This document shows positions 1-4,984 of a stretch of DNA of 5,142 nucleotides, piece after piece. The stretch spans positions 1-5,142 of the forward strand of contig JACZVE010000263.1 in the NCBI GenBank assembly GCA_022572825.1, read 5' to 3'. The notes below the pieces were generated by a model that was not told the origin of the DNA, did not search any database, and saw only the letters and a program-made list of their open reading frames with translations. A program made the position numbers and the translations under genes. How positions within the stretch are numbered: position 1 is the stretch's first letter; every line of letters starts with the position of its first letter. The stretch comes from SAR324 cluster bacterium (GTDB lineage Bacteria > SAR324 > JACQKK01).

Positions 1-1057
1 TGGCCGTGGCGGCCAGGACTTTCATCTCCTGGGAGATGCGCGCCAGGCCCTTCAGGTCCGCGTTGCGCACCACGGGAGTGATCAGGCCGTCCGGGGTGCC
101 CACGGCCACGGCGATGTCGACCGTGTTGAAGCGGCGCACGGTGTCGCCGAGGAACTGGCTGTTGACGTTGGGGTGCTGCCGCAGAGCCGTGGCGCAGGCC
201 TTGACGATGATATCGTTGAGGGTGATCTTGACCTCGGGGGAGTGCCCTTTCAGCGCTTCCCGCCCGGCCAGCAGCGCCTCTGCCCGTATCTTGCGGGTGA
301 GCTGAAAGTGGGGCACCGTCGCTTTGGATTCGGACAACCTGCGGGCGATGGCCTTGCGCATCATGCTCAAGGGCAGGTCCTCGTAGGGCGCCCCCGGCAC
401 GAGGGGCTCGGGCAAGCCCACCGCGGGTGCCGCGGGGGCCGGGGCCGCTCCGCCGGCGATGGCGGACTCGATGTCCCGCGCCACGATGCGCCCGCCGGGG
501 CCGCTGCCCGGCAGGGCCTGAAAATCCACGTTGTTTTGCATGGCCAGCTTGCGGGCATAGGGTGAGATCTTGATGCGCTCACCCCTGCCATTGCTGGGCG
601 CCGGTTCCGCGGAAGGTGCAACGTCCCTGGGCGCCGGCGGCGCGGAAGGTGGCGAGTCCCCAGGCGCGGCGGTTTGCGCAGGCGGTGCGGCGCCCGGCTG
701 TGGTGCGGGCGGGGCCGGCTGCGCGGGGGGCGGGACCGGCTGGGCGGGGGGTGCCACCGGCGCGGCGCCACCGTCACCGCTAGCGGCCTGCGTCTTGACG
801 GCGGAGATATCCTCCTCCATGGATTCGGCGAGGATGGCGATGGGCGTACCGACGTTGATCTCCTGGCCGGGCTCCACCAGTATTTCCCGCACGTAGCCCT
901 CATCGGGCATCTCATACTCCATGACGGCCTTGTCGGTCTCGATCTCCGCGAGTACTTCGCCCACGTCGATGAAATCTCCCACCTTCTTCATCCAGGTGGT
1001 GATGACCCCCGTTTCCATGGTGGGACTCAGGGCGGGCATCGTCAGCAGGATGGCCAT
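1..1057 (-). CDS. pdhC: Dihydrolipoamide acetyltransferase, E2 of pyruvate dehydrogenase type (3' end cut by window edge)
   Basis: E2 is the core of the pyruvate dehydrogenase complex. It carries acetyl groups on a lipoyl arm from E1 and transfers them to CoA in the cytoplasm. The 352 visible residues show a lipoyl domain at about 3-78 with the lipoylation site ETDKAVMEYE (Lys43), then a Pro/Ala-rich swinging linker at about 95-155. A peripheral subunit-binding domain follows at about 163-200 (ISPYARKLA, GSGPGGRIVARDI). The catalytic acyltransferase domain starts near 227 (SMMRKAIARRLSESKATVPHF) and reaches VGTPDGLITPVVRNADLKGL. The catalytic HxxxDG motif lies beyond the edge. The start is ATG 1057, because AAGGAG sits 5 bases upstream and MAILLTMPALSPTM begins the lipoyl fold directly. 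The MPALSPTME motif and single lipoyl domain favour the pyruvate enzyme, but a branched-chain or acetoin E2 is possible. No E1 gene precedes it; a Kelch gene ends 40 bases upstream. Confidence 0.93.
   Translation of the reverse strand, partial: MAILLTMPALSPTMETGVITTWMKKVGDFIDVGEVLAEIETDKAVMEYEMPDEGYVREILVEPGQEINVGTPIAILAESMEEDISAVKTQAASGDGGAAPVAPPAQPVPPPAQPAPPAPQPGAAPPAQTAAPGDSPPSAPPAPRDVAPSAEPAPSNGRGERIKISPYARKLAMQNNVDFQALPGSGPGGRIVARDIESAIAGGAAPAPAAPAVGLPEPLVPGAPYEDLPLSMMRKAIARRLSESKATVPHFQLTRKIRAEALLAGREALKGHSPEVKITLNDIIVKACATALRQHPNVNSQFLGDTVRRFNTVDIAVAVGTPDGLITPVVRNADLKGLARISQEMKVLAATA
594..652. repeat. Imperfect 33-base-period duplication in the E2 linker
   Basis: The segment CTGGGCGCCGG...GCGGAAGGTG occurs at 594-618 and again at 627-651, offset by exactly 33 bases, with three adjacent mismatches. 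It encodes two similar 11-residue Pro/Ala units (PSAPPAPRDVA and PSAEPAPSNGR) in the flexible linker before the subunit-binding domain. Because the period is a multiple of three it keeps frame. This is typical of slippage or duplication in E2 linkers. Confidence 0.6.
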
Positions 1058-1081
1058 GGGCTCTCCTTAGTTGCGGGTCAT

Positions 1082-1095
1082 ATGCAACCATGCAT
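1082..1095. other. Short inverted repeat between the Kelch gene and E2
   Basis: ATGCA and TGCAT flank the four bases ACCA, giving a 5-bp stem just past the Kelch stop codon and about 25 bases before the E2 start. The surrounding 20 bases are AT-rich in a GC-rich region. There is no T-tract, so a terminator is not supported. The site may be a protein-binding dyad or mean nothing. Confidence 0.25.
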
Positions 1096-1097
1096 TG

Positions 1098-2066
1098 TTA
1101 AGGACGGAAGACCTCCACGGCGCAGGTGAGCGTCAGCAGGGTGCGCATGCCCGCCGCCTCACCGCCGCCGATCACGTACCAGCGCCCGTTCAACATCACC
1201 GACGCCAGTCCGTGCCGGGCCGTCGGCAGAGGAGCGAGGGTCGACCACGATGCCGTGCCCGGATCGAACGCATCGTGCTGGGCGAAGGTGCGTCCGGGGG
1301 AAAAGGCCTCGCCGCCTGTCACATGGAGCCGGCCGCCCAGGGCACCCGCGGTCAGCCCGCCGCGGGGCGTAGGCATGGCGGGCAGGCTGTGCCAGCGATT
1401 ATCCGCGGGATCGTAGGCTTCCAGCGTGCCCAGGTTGCCCCGGCCGGACCAACGGCCGCCAACCACATACAGTCGGCCCTTGAGCGCCGCGGCCGCCAGG
1501 TGCTCGCGCTCCGTGGGCAGCGGCGCCAGGGAGCTCGCCCAGCGGTCCGCCACGGGATCGTATCGCCACAACTCCCGGTTGGCGGAGCCGACGCCGCCGA
1601 CGACGTAGAGCATGCCACCCACACGGACCATGGCGTGGGCCGCCCGTGCCCACGGCATATCGGCACGCCGCTCCCACTGGTCCCGATCGGGATCGTAGGC
1701 CCACACCGTCTTTTGCGCATCGCTGAAGCCGAACCCCTTGTAGCCGCCGGCCACGTAGAGCCTGCCGCCGACAGCGGCGGCGGCCGTGTGGTGCAGCGCG
1801 GCGGGAAGCGGCGCCGCCGCACGCCAAGCGTTTCGGGAGGGGTCGAAGACCTCGACGGTGCGCCGCGCCCCGAACGTGCCGAGTCCCGCAAGCGCGTAAA
1901 TGCGGCCGTCCAGCACCGCCGCTGTCAGTTCCGAACGGCAGGTAGGCAGATCGGGGGCCGCGCCCCACTCCCCCCGCGCGGACGGGACCATCGCGGCCAG
2001 CACCCCCACCAGCAATGCCGCCGGTATCGCCCAGCGCAACGGTTGTAACGCGTCCTTAGAGCTCAC
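1098..2066 (-). CDS. Secreted six-bladed Kelch-repeat beta-propeller protein
   Basis: The product is a Kelch beta-propeller of unknown partner, probably exported. Counting from the GTG at 2066 (322 residues), residues 11-32 form a signal peptide: a basic/aromatic start (RW), a hydrophobic core (AIPAALLVGVLAAM), and a likely cut after SARG. The rest divides cleanly into six repeats starting at W34, W81, W131, W176, W225 and W274. Each has a hydrophobic strand, a double glycine (blade 1 has only LAGLG), and the Tyr/Phe-Asp-Pro strand before the next Trp. That is a complete propeller with nothing left over. The only two cysteines of the mature part are C43 in blade 1 and C315 in blade 6. The start is uncertain: GTG 2114 adds 16 residues that do not look like a signal peptide, TTG 2039 would trim nine, and none has a strong ribosome-binding site. 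Bacterial relatives include sialate mutarotase (NanM)-like proteins, but no catalytic assignment is justified. Confidence 0.85.
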   Translation of the reverse strand: MSSKDALQPLRWAIPAALLVGVLAAMVPSARGEWGAAPDLPTCRSELTAAVLDGRIYALAGLGTFGARRTVEVFDPSRNAWRAAAPLPAALHHTAAAAVGGRLYVAGGYKGFGFSDAQKTVWAYDPDRDQWERRADMPWARAAHAMVRVGGMLYVVGGVGSANRELWRYDPVADRWASSLAPLPTEREHLAAAALKGRLYVVGGRWSGRGNLGTLEAYDPADNRWHSLPAMPTPRGGLTAGALGGRLHVTGGEAFSPGRTFAQHDAFDPGTASWSTLAPLPTARHGLASVMLNGRWYVIGGGEAAGMRTLLTLTCAVEVFRP

Positions 2067-2153
2067 GATCGTTGCAGCCCGGGGGGCGGCATTGCACCGA
2101 ATCCCCGCACCCACATGAAGCCCGCGGACACACCCCGAGGTGCGCCGCGACGG

Positions 2154-2786
2154 CTACTTGCCGCCGGAGCCGCTCTTGCGGATTTCCACCAGCGCGCCAT
2201 TGTGGCTGGGAATGGCGCCCTTGATGAGCAGCAGGTTTTTCTCCGGCAGCACCCTGGTGATCTCCAGATTGCGTACGGTGACCCGCTTGTTGCCCATCTG
2301 CCCAGGCATGCGTTTACCGCGAAACACCTTTCCCGGATTCGTGCGGTTGCCGATGGAGCCGGTCGTACGATGGAAGTGCGAGCCGTGGGAAGCCGGTCCT
2401 CCGGCAAAGTGATAGCGTTTCACCACCCCCTGGAAGCCACGGCCTTTGGAAATTCCCGCGACGTTGACCCGCTCGCCCTCCGAAAATATGGTCAGGTCGA
2501 AGGTCTGTCCCACTTCCACGGCGCCGATATCGTCCACGCCAAACTCGCGCAAGTGGCGCGTCGGCTGAACGTTCCGGAAATGTCCCCGCATGGGGCGGTT
2601 GATTTTCTTTTCCTTGCGGATGACGTCAAAGCCCACCTGTACACTCTCGTATCCGTCTTTTTCCATGGTTTTGATCTGGACGACCCTTACCGGACCCGCT
2701 TCCACCAGTGTAACGGGAATGCGCTCTCCCCGCTCCGTGAAGATCTGGGTCATCCCGATTTTGCGTCCCAACAATCCGTGAATCAT
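2154..2786 (-). CDS. rplC: Large-subunit ribosomal protein L3
   Basis: L3 binds 23S rRNA early in 50S assembly, and its extended loop reaches toward the peptidyl-transferase centre. The 210 residues match the usual full length. They show the N-terminal LLGRKIGMTQIF signature, NRPMRGHF at about 63-70, the loop ASHGSHFHRTTGSIGNRTNP at 132-151, and RGKRMPGQMGNKRVT. Gln163 in GQMGN corresponds to the glutamine methylated by PrmB in enteric bacteria. The ATG at 2786 is supported by GAAGGGG 7 bases upstream. L3 is usually the second gene of the S10 operon (rpsJ-rplC-rplD), but here it follows rpsT by 76 bases and precedes a Kelch gene. No frameshift or lost motif is visible, so it looks functional. 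Whether it is the only copy cannot be told from this window. Confidence 0.97.
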   Translation of the reverse strand: MIHGLLGRKIGMTQIFTERGERIPVTLVEAGPVRVVQIKTMEKDGYESVQVGFDVIRKEKKINRPMRGHFRNVQPTRHLREFGVDDIGAVEVGQTFDLTIFSEGERVNVAGISKGRGFQGVVKRYHFAGGPASHGSHFHRTTGSIGNRTNPGKVFRGKRMPGQMGNKRVTVRNLEITRVLPEKNLLLIKGAIPSHNGALVEIRKSGSGGK

Positions 2787-2853
2787 GGTGCAACCCCTTC
2801 AGTGACTCGTCCGACAGCTACGCGCGCCGGGCGATTGTGCGGCACCGGCAGGC

Positions 2854-2872
2854 GGCCGCCGTTCAGGCGGCC
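2854..2872. other. Hairpin spanning the rpsT stop codon
   Basis: GGCCGCC (2854-2860) and GGCGGCC (2866-2872) are perfect complements around a five-base loop that contains the rpsT stop codon (2863-2865). In the minus-strand transcript this would be a very stable 7-bp G+C stem. No U-run follows, so it is not a standard intrinsic terminator. It could protect the rpsT end, pause polymerase, or limit readthrough into rplC. Confidence 0.4.
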
Positions 2873-3132
2873 ATCGTCTTTTTCAGGGCGGCGGCCAGAC
2901 GCGACTTGTACCGTGCCCCCGCGTTGCGATGGATAATGCCCTTGCTTACCGCCTTGTCGATTGCCTTTTGTATCGTGCTGAACCTCTGCTCCGCCGCCTC
3001 CGTATCCTTCGCGGTGAGCAGGGCCCTGTAGTTTTTCAGTGCCGTGCGCAAAGTGGAGCGCCTGTGCCGGTTGCGCGCCCTGCGCTTGATGTTCTGCCGG
3101 GCGCGCTTTAGCGCGGATTTGTGCTGGGCCAT
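2863..3132 (-). CDS. rpsT: Small-subunit ribosomal protein S20
   Basis: S20 is a primary 16S rRNA-binding protein of three long helices that helps fold the 5' and 3' minor domains of the 30S subunit. The 89 residues fit the family length (87 in E. coli). They carry the basic N-terminus AQHKSALKRARQNIKRRARN, the central helix TALKNYRALL, and the C-terminal KAVSKGIIHRNAGARYKSRL. The ATG at 3132 follows GGAGAGGAGGG, of which the upstream GGAG is spaced 7 bases from the start. The 196-base gap in front of it, with a large inverted repeat, is the longest non-coding stretch in the window and the natural place for its promoter and leader. E. coli S20 represses its own translation, and whether the structure here does something similar is inference. 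Confidence 0.97.
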   Translation of the reverse strand: MAQHKSALKRARQNIKRRARNRHRRSTLRTALKNYRALLTAKDTEAAEQRFSTIQKAIDKAVSKGIIHRNAGARYKSRLAAALKKTMAA

Positions 3133-3174
3133 CCCTCCTCTCCAATACGTGATTGTTCGCTGTCTGGCTTGACG

Positions 3175-3192
3175 CCCGCATTGCGTTGCGGG
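3175..3192. other. Small hairpin competing with the large inverted repeat
   Basis: CCCGCA (3175-3180) and TGCGGG (3187-3192) can pair around the loop TTGCGT. Five bases of the right half (3188-3192) also belong to the 3188-3207 arm of the large inverted repeat, so the two pairings exclude each other. It lies about 43 bases upstream of the rpsT start on the transcribed strand. Confidence 0.4.
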
Positions 3193-3303
3193 TGCCGAGG
3201 TATTTCGCCCCCGAAACGGGTGTCAGTCCGCAGGGGATATCCCTTCAATGCAACGGATGAATTGCGCGCTGCATTCTATGACACGAAATACCTCGGCACC
3301 CGC
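3188..3303. repeat. Perfect 20-base inverted repeat enclosing a foldable core, upstream of rpsT
   Basis: Bases 3188-3207 (GCGGGTGCCGAGG...) are the exact reverse complement of 3284-3303, with 76 bases between. Directly inside, TGTCA (3221-3225) pairs with TGACA (3279-3283) and stacks on the outer stem. On the other side a small CCG-AAA-CGG hairpin (3211-3219) fills the gap. Further in are the palindrome GGGATATCCC (3234-3243) and a bulged stem GAAT(T)GC/GCATTC (3259-3276). The result is a branched fold on either strand. It lies between the yraN stop (3329) and rpsT (3132), so it may be an rpsT leader RNA, a small RNA gene, or a small mobile element with terminal inverted repeats. The arms and pairings are seen; the roles are inference. 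Confidence 0.75.
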
Positions 3304-3328
3304 GCTGGCGGCACGCCGAAATCCCACC

Positions 3329-3712
3329 TCAGAAGGCGTTGACGAAGTGTTCCAGCGCCTCATGGAACTGCTGCCCGCGCTTGGGTCGTGGCACAATTGG
3401 CCGCAGCACGACCGCCACCACGTCGAAGCGCGGCTGCAGCGGCTGCTCCAGGTAATTCGCGCAGTAGTATTCGCCCAGCCTGCGCAGGCGGCTTCGTTTT
3501 TCCGCCGTCACGGACAGCGTTGGGTGATACGGCGTTTCCGTCGAGCGGGTCTTGACCTCGACGAAGACGACGTACTCGTCCTTTCTGGCGACCAGATCGA
3601 TCTCGCCTTCCGCGCAGCGAAAGTTCCGCTCGCGAATCTCATAACCTAGCCGCTCCAGATGCCGGGCGGCGATGGATTCTCCCTGCCGTCCGATGGCCGC
3701 ATTTTCTGCCAT
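3329..3712 (-). CDS. yraN: UPF0102 family protein with endonuclease-like fold (YraN)
   Basis: This is a small protein of the YraN/UPF0102 family, whose fold belongs to the PD-(D/E)XK nucleases. Its cellular role is not settled, though its constant neighbourhood with rnhB suggests nucleic-acid processing. The 127 residues fit the family. They show the N-terminal GRQGESIAARHLERLGY, then the metal-site pattern GEID (E37, D39) and VFVEVKTR (E52, K54), then TAEKRSRLRRLGEYY. The ATG at 3712 is fixed by AAGGG 7 bases upstream and by the conserved GRQGE motif starting at residue 8. The longer open frame upstream to 4183 is only the opposite phase of rnhB. The first 67 bases overlap the 3' end of rnhB, indicating tight translational linkage. 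Confidence 0.94.
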   Translation of the reverse strand: MAENAAIGRQGESIAARHLERLGYEIRERNFRCAEGEIDLVARKDEYVVFVEVKTRSTETPYHPTLSVTAEKRSRLRRLGEYYCANYLEQPLQPRFDVVAVVLRPIVPRPKRGQQFHEALEHFVNAF

Positions 3713-4311
3713 GGTACGCCCTTGACCCTGAACGAGCGGCGGTGAATGGGACTCGGCCCGAACTTCAGCAGCGCCTCGCGGTGCGCTGCGGTCGCGTAGC
3801 CTTTGTGCTGGCGGAAGCCCCACTGGGGATAGCGCGCGCCGTAGACCGTCATGATGCGGTCGCGCACCACCTTGGCAACGATCGAGGCCGCCGCGATGGA
3901 GTTGCAACGCGCATCGCCCTTCACCACTGCCGTGCAGGCCACGTCCAGCGGCGGGATGCGGTTTCCGTCGACCAGCACGTGATCGGGTACGGGATGGAGC
4001 GCCGCCACCGCGCGGCTCATTCCCACCAGCGTGGCCTGCAGGATGTTGAGGCGGTCGATCTCGGCCGGTGAAACGACCCGCACCTTCCAGCACACCGCGC
4101 TCGCGCGAATGGCGGTGAAGGCCGTCTCGCGCTCTGCCGCGGTGAGCAGCTTCGAATCGTTCAGCCGTGCCTCGCGCGGCCAATTGGGGGGCAATATCAC
4201 CGCCGCGACCACCACCGGGCCAGCCAGGGGGCCGCGGCCCGCCTCGTCCACTCCCGCAACGCCGTGCTTGCCCTGGCGCCAGTGTTCCGCTTCCAGCGCG
4301 AAGTCAGGCAT
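3646..4311 (-). CDS. rnhB: Ribonuclease HII
   Basis: RNase HII cleaves the RNA strand of RNA/DNA hybrids and starts removal of single ribonucleotides misincorporated in DNA. The 221 residues contain GVDEAGRGPLAGPVVVAAVI (D22, E23), NDSKLL at 51-56, HVLVDGN (D115), KGDARCNSIAAASIVAKVVRDR (D133 probably the fourth metal-binding carboxylate), and the C-terminal HKGYATAAHREALLKFGPSPIHR. The ATG at 4311 overlaps the rplS stop by 8 bases (ATGCCTGA), as expected for coupled translation. An in-frame GTG at 4341 would only add residues from inside rplS. Beyond the usual end near SPIHRRSF there is a tail of about 28 residues, read from the same bases as the yraN start, with no recognisable motif. All visible catalytic residues are present. 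Confidence 0.95.
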   Translation of the reverse strand: MPDFALEAEHWRQGKHGVAGVDEAGRGPLAGPVVVAAVILPPNWPREARLNDSKLLTAAERETAFTAIRASAVCWKVRVVSPAEIDRLNILQATLVGMSRAVAALHPVPDHVLVDGNRIPPLDVACTAVVKGDARCNSIAAASIVAKVVRDRIMTVYGARYPQWGFRQHKGYATAAHREALLKFGPSPIHRRSFRVKGVPWQKMRPSDGRENPSPPGIWSG

Positions 4312-4681
4312 TGGTACGCTCACGCGGCTCACGCAGCTCACGCAAGCGGGCAGCTCTGCCCACCCGCTTGCGCAGGTAGTACAGCTTGGCCCGGCGCACT
4401 TTCCCTCGGCGCAGCACCTTGATGCTCTCGATCAAGGGCGTGTGAAAGGGGAAAATCCGCTCCACTCCATGGCCCTGCGAGACCTTGCGCACGGTAAAGG
4501 TGGCGTTAAGACTGGCCGGCCCGTCGTGTCGGCGGATCACCACGCCTTCGAAGGCCTGCACGCGTTCCTTCTCCCCCTCGCGAATACGATAATTCACGCG
4601 CACCTGCGCACCCACCGGGGGAAAGTCGAGGTCCGTCCTGCGCTGGTTGTCCGCGATCCAATCTATGAGCGGCTGCCGCAT
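4304..4681 (-). CDS. rplS: Large-subunit ribosomal protein L19
   Basis: L19 sits at the 30S-50S interface and contributes to an intersubunit bridge. The 125 residues are slightly longer than the E. coli protein (115). Visible family features are the N-terminal DW..DNQRRTDLDFPPVG, EGEKERVQAFEGVVIRR at 35-51, FTVRKVSQGHGVERIFPFHTP at 62-81, and LRRGKVRRAKLYYLRKR at 90-106. The tail repeats LRE-LRE-PRE, written by three tandem 9-base units. The ATG at 4681 has GGGAG 9 bases upstream. It lies 57 bases behind the trmD tail and overlaps rnhB by 8 bases, which is the usual trmD-rplS-rnhB order. Confidence 0.97.
   Translation of the reverse strand: MRQPLIDWIADNQRRTDLDFPPVGAQVRVNYRIREGEKERVQAFEGVVIRRHDGPASLNATFTVRKVSQGHGVERIFPFHTPLIESIKVLRRGKVRRAKLYYLRKRVGRAARLRELREPRERTNA
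4318..4344. repeat. Three tandem 9-base units at the 3' end of rplS
   Basis: GCTCACGCG, GCTCACGCA and GCTCACGCA stand head to tail. On the coding strand they encode the repeating LRE/LRE/PRE of the L19 tail. They also create two or three in-frame GTG codons upstream of the rnhB ATG (GTG 4341 among them), which can mislead start prediction. Confidence 0.75.
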
Positions 4682-4721
4682 CGTTCCATGCTCCCATAAC
4701 TGATTGATGCTGCATGAACGC

Positions 4722-4736
4722 CGCGCCGGCGGCGCG
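4722..4736. other. G+C-rich hairpin between the trmD tail and rplS
   Basis: CGCGCC (4722-4727) and GGCGCG (4731-4736) pair around GGC, three to five bases after the stop codon of the trmD-tail frame. There is no T-tract after it in the direction of transcription, so it is not a convincing terminator. It could be an RNA-processing or pausing site in the rplS leader. Confidence 0.3.
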
Positions 4737-4738
4737 CG

Positions 4739-4984
4739 TCACGCCTGTCGTGCGTTCACCCGTTGATTCGACGCTGCCCCGCGTCCAGGGTGCTGGAGCA
4801 GATCCGGCCGCCGCTGCCGGGTACGATCGAGTGCCTGCTCGGAACGCCAAGCGTCGATGCGCGCATGATCACCCGAAACGAGCACGTCCGGGACGCGCAT
4901 GCCCTCGAATTCGGCCTGACCGGGGATCTTGATCGTTGTTTTACGCTCGCCGGCTTGCCGGTCGACGATGTTCATTTGATTCAT
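4739..4984 (-). pseudogene. trmD: C-terminal fragment of tRNA (guanine-N1)-methyltransferase TrmD, joined to an unrelated N-terminus
   Basis: TrmD methylates G37 of tRNAs, using a knotted SAM-binding domain in its first 160 or so residues. Here only the C-terminal tail remains. From residue 24, AEFEGMRVPDVLVSGDHARI and the following DAWRSEQALDRTRQRRPDLL match the conserved end of the family (normal length about 250). The 23 residues before it (MNQMNIVDRQAGERKTTIKI, then PGQ) are not TrmD: the expected aromatic-tyrosine-threonine-arginine-proline lead-in is absent. Without the knot the product cannot be an active methyltransferase. The change happens within a few bases of a GAATTC at 4907-4912. 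The ATG at 4984 overlaps the upstream stop as ATGA; an ATG at 5017 is also in frame. Position just before rplS is the normal trmD position. It may be a deletion remnant or a chimeric join. Confidence 0.8.

Noticed and set aside
367..915. Minus-strand 182-codon frame within the E2 gene
   Set aside because: It is an Arg/Pro-rich out-of-phase reading of the E2 linker. The continuous E2 frame with lipoyl, subunit-binding and catalytic motifs explains the DNA.
1071..2048. Long plus-strand open frame (325 codons) opposite the Kelch gene
   Set aside because: It is low-complexity Arg/Gly/His/Ala-rich protein with no motif, and the opposite strand encodes six clear Kelch repeats. It is a high-GC shadow.
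2115..2936. Plus-strand open frame (273 codons) across rplC and part of rpsT
   Set aside because: It lies antisense to two unmistakable ribosomal protein genes and shows no family features.
3169..3174. TTGACG on the plus strand as a -35 element
   Set aside because: No -10-like sequence lies 16-18 bases downstream, and no plus-strand gene follows.
3273..3278. Minus-strand TAGAAT as a -10 element for rpsT
   Set aside because: It matches five of six positions, but no acceptable -35 lies at the right spacing and it sits inside the inverted repeat. It is too weak to annotate.
3188..3303. The inverted repeat as an insertion sequence or a standard intrinsic terminator
   Set aside because: There is no transposase frame, no clear flanking target duplication, a 76-base spacer and no T-tract. 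It stays an unclassified structured repeat.
3329..4183. Reading yraN as a 284-residue protein
   Set aside because: The upstream part is the alternate phase of rnhB. The conserved YraN start and its ribosome-binding site place the start at 3712.
4312..4341. GTG at 4341 as the rnhB start
   Set aside because: It has no ribosome-binding site, and the added residues come from the tandem repeat of rplS. The ATG at 4311 fits the overlap pattern better.
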